Source: an uncultured Alphaproteobacteria bacterium (GTDB lineage Bacteria; Pseudomonadota; Alphaproteobacteria; Caulobacterales; Hyphomonadaceae). Taken from it: a stretch of 64,000 bases of DNA. The notes beneath the pieces were generated by a model, which saw only the letters and a list, made by a program, of their open reading frames with translations, was not told the origin of the DNA and did no database searches. A program made the position numbers and the translations under genes. Location: NCBI GenBank assembly GCA_903842595.1, contig CAIMMO010000223.1, positions 1 through 64,000 of the forward strand. The letters are read 5' to 3'. Shown here one piece after another: positions 62,723-64,000 of this stretch (positions are counted from its first letter, which is position 1; each line of letters begins with the position of its first letter).

Positions 62723-63142
62723 ATGAAGATCTGTCTGACGAGTGGCGTGATCCTGCTGGCGGCGGCGTGTTCGCCCGCGCCGGCGAGCGAGACGGCGGCG
62801 ATCGAGGCTGCGCCGCTGGCGCCGATGGCTCCGCCGGAAATTGCGATTCTGACAAATCTTCTCGGCCGCTGGGGCGTCACGATGGAGGCGTGCGCGCCGG
62901 CCAATGCCTCGAAAGATGGCGTGGTCGTGATCACGGCGTCGACCGTCGCCATGGGTCTAGATGCGTGCACGATCAGCAGCACGACGCCCGAGGGTGCCGG
63001 GACGATGATGGTCCTGCAGTGCAAGAGCGGCGAGGGCGCCGCCGACTACGAACGCAATTTCAGCGTCGTCTCTTCAACGCCTGAAACGATGACCTGGGTC
63101 AAAGAGGGCGGCGCGGGCGAGCCTTATGTGCGCTGCCCGTAG
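62723..63142 (+). CDS. Hypothetical lipoprotein
   Basis: 139 aa from MKICLTSGVILLAAACSP; the track start adds 13 residues. The lipobox is AAAC-like. The mature domain (about 40-139) is small with three Cys and a WVKEGG-x-x-EPYVRCP ending. It resembles secreted small-domain proteins seen elsewhere in this genome, but I recognise no family. Divergent from the SRAP gene. Confidence 0.65.
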   Translation: MKICLTSGVILLAAACSPAPASETAAIEAAPLAPMAPPEIAILTNLLGRWGVTMEACAPANASKDGVVVITASTVAMGLDACTISSTTPEGAGTMMVLQCKSGEGAADYERNFSVVSSTPETMTWVKEGGAGEPYVRCP

Positions 63143-63229
63143 GGCGGCTGGCGGCGTGTGCGTTTCCCCGCTTGATGGGGGCGGCGACGGCGCGTTATCT
63201 GCCCCTGGTGGGTACACAGGGAGCAGGTC

Positions 63230-63694
63230 GTGGGACGCCTTACAGTTTCGCTGGTTGCAGCATGCATGACCATCGTGGCGGCGATACCCGCCATCGCCGA
63301 TCCGCTGGATCATGCCGGGCTCAAGACCATGCTGACCGGCATGGGCTATACACCGAAGGAGACCGGTGTGGCGCCGGCGCAGTTGCTGGAAATCAATGTC
63401 ACGACGGCGAGCTTCAACGTTCCGGTCGGGCTTGAGGTCAGCGGCAGCGGCCGCTTTGTCTGGGCGCGGGCGACGCTGGGCGACGTCGGCCTGACGGGCG
63501 AGCAGGCGCTTCAGGCGCTGCAAAGCAATGCGAGCACGCAGCCGGTGATGTTCTGGCTGACATCGAAGAACCAGCTGGTGATCGGCATGGCGATCGACAA
63601 CCGCGATGTCACACCCGAGCAGCTCCGCTTTGCGATCGACAAGATCGCCGTGGATGTGAACAACACGGCGCCGATCTGGAACAAGCCGCAGTAA
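63230..63694 (+). CDS. Secreted protein with a YbjN/CesT-like fold (tentative)
   Basis: 154 aa from a GTG. Signal peptide GRLTVSLVAACMTIVAAIPAIAD. The mature part has the alpha-beta layout of small YbjN/chaperone-like domains: LKTMLTGMGYTPKETG, LEINVTTASFNVPVGLEVS, then GRFVWARATLGDV and TPEQLRFAIDKIAVDV. The assignment rests on fold impression only. Co-directional with the lipoprotein gene 88 bases upstream. Confidence 0.6.
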   Translation: MGRLTVSLVAACMTIVAAIPAIADPLDHAGLKTMLTGMGYTPKETGVAPAQLLEINVTTASFNVPVGLEVSGSGRFVWARATLGDVGLTGEQALQALQSNASTQPVMFWLTSKNQLVIGMAIDNRDVTPEQLRFAIDKIAVDVNNTAPIWNKPQ

Positions 63695-64000
63695 GGCAGG
63701 CATGCATCTGCCCTTCGCTGTCGCTCCGGGCGTCCGTCGTGCGGATTGATCGACTGGACCAATCCGTCCGCTGCGCGGATCACGCTCACTCCCTGAAAGC
63801 ACTCCTTGCGCACGGCGTCGTCGTGGAGGTCGGGCGTTGTCCAGAATTTCTTGAAAACGCCTCCGCGAACCGCAGGGGCAGGTCAGGCGCTTTGCAGTCT
63901 TCAAGGGTTGGCAGAGCTGGCTTTGGCATGGGCGGATTTTGAAATGACTTTAGTCACCTTCGAACAAATCGGCTGTGCCACAACTGTGCTGACCCCGAGC
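63695..64000. other. Right-edge region without a confident gene
   Basis: No convincing gene in these 306 bases. Two short frames were considered: + 63739-63942 and - frames running back into the secreted-protein gene. Neither has domain-like text. An ATG at 63954 opens a 19-frame-codon stretch (MTLVTFEQIGCATTVLTPS) to the window edge and could be the start of a further + gene. TGACTTTAGTCA (63955-63966) is a small palindrome overlapping it. Confidence 0.4.

Noticed and set aside
63074-63904. 276-aa antisense ORF at the right edge
   Set aside because: Arg/His-rich text without domain features, opposite a plausible secreted-protein gene.

Overview
The window looks like a chromosomal segment of a high-GC alphaproteobacterium. 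The best match in gene content is the Caulobacterales/Hyphomonadaceae group. Supporting signs are a mreBCD-mrdAB cluster, attenuator-type leader peptides before ilvB and leuA, the alphaproteobacterial sulfite-reduction cluster with DUF2849 and DUF934, a K+-independent proton pyrophosphatase, many small lipoproteins, and GANTC (CcrM-type) sites near promoters. No tRNA, rRNA, CRISPR array or prophage was seen. The only mobile DNA is the start of an IS1182-type transposase at the left edge, plus two palindromic repeat-like hairpins. The genus is inferred, not proven.

Layout: 0-5.3 kb holds the IS edge, a DegP-type protease, an AraC regulator with a small secreted NTF2-like protein, serB and miaA. 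5.3-10.7 kb is the branched-chain amino acid operon: leader peptide and terminator, ilvB, two unknown genes, ilvN, an NTF2-like lipoprotein, ilvC. 10.7-19.3 kb holds small membrane proteins, a GNAT acetyltransferase, a rhomboid protease, a DUF3617 protein, an outer-membrane barrel, a DMT transporter, hppA, a glycerophosphodiesterase and a TVP38/DedA-like protein. 19.3-25.2 kb holds leuA with its own Leu-rich leader, an ABC-F ATPase preceded by a 7-codon mini-ORF, a broken gene, an EVE-domain protein and an MFS transporter.

25.2-31.3 kb is the rod-shape/elongasome operon mreB-mreC-mreD-mrdA(PBP2)-rodA. 31.3-35.6 kb holds an NSS transporter, an L,D-transpeptidase-fold protein, a prolyl aminopeptidase, a lipoprotein and a DUF423 protein. 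35.7-39.3 kb encodes a complete Mla-type lipid transporter (STAS-MlaE, MlaF, MlaD, auxiliary lipoprotein). 39.3-43.5 kb holds a large membrane-anchored coiled-coil protein, a small membrane ORF, an HPt protein and an alginate-export-type porin.

43.6-48.1 kb is an Rrf2 regulator followed by a sulfate ABC importer (binding lipoprotein, cysT, cysW, cysA). 52.6-57.4 kb is the matching reduction cluster (siroheme methyltransferase, DUF2849, GST, sulfite reductase, DUF934, cysH). Their upstream regions share a 10-bp sequence, which suggests joint control of sulfate uptake and reduction. Between them lie a dienelactone hydrolase-like protein, a CbrC-like protein, a PhoPQ-related lipoprotein and a LysR regulator. 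57.5-64 kb holds a membrane protein, a GmhB-like phosphatase, a TetA-like MFS pump, a nonsense-interrupted SRPBCC lipoprotein, an enoyl-CoA hydratase, an SRAP-domain protein lacking its catalytic residues, and two small secreted proteins.
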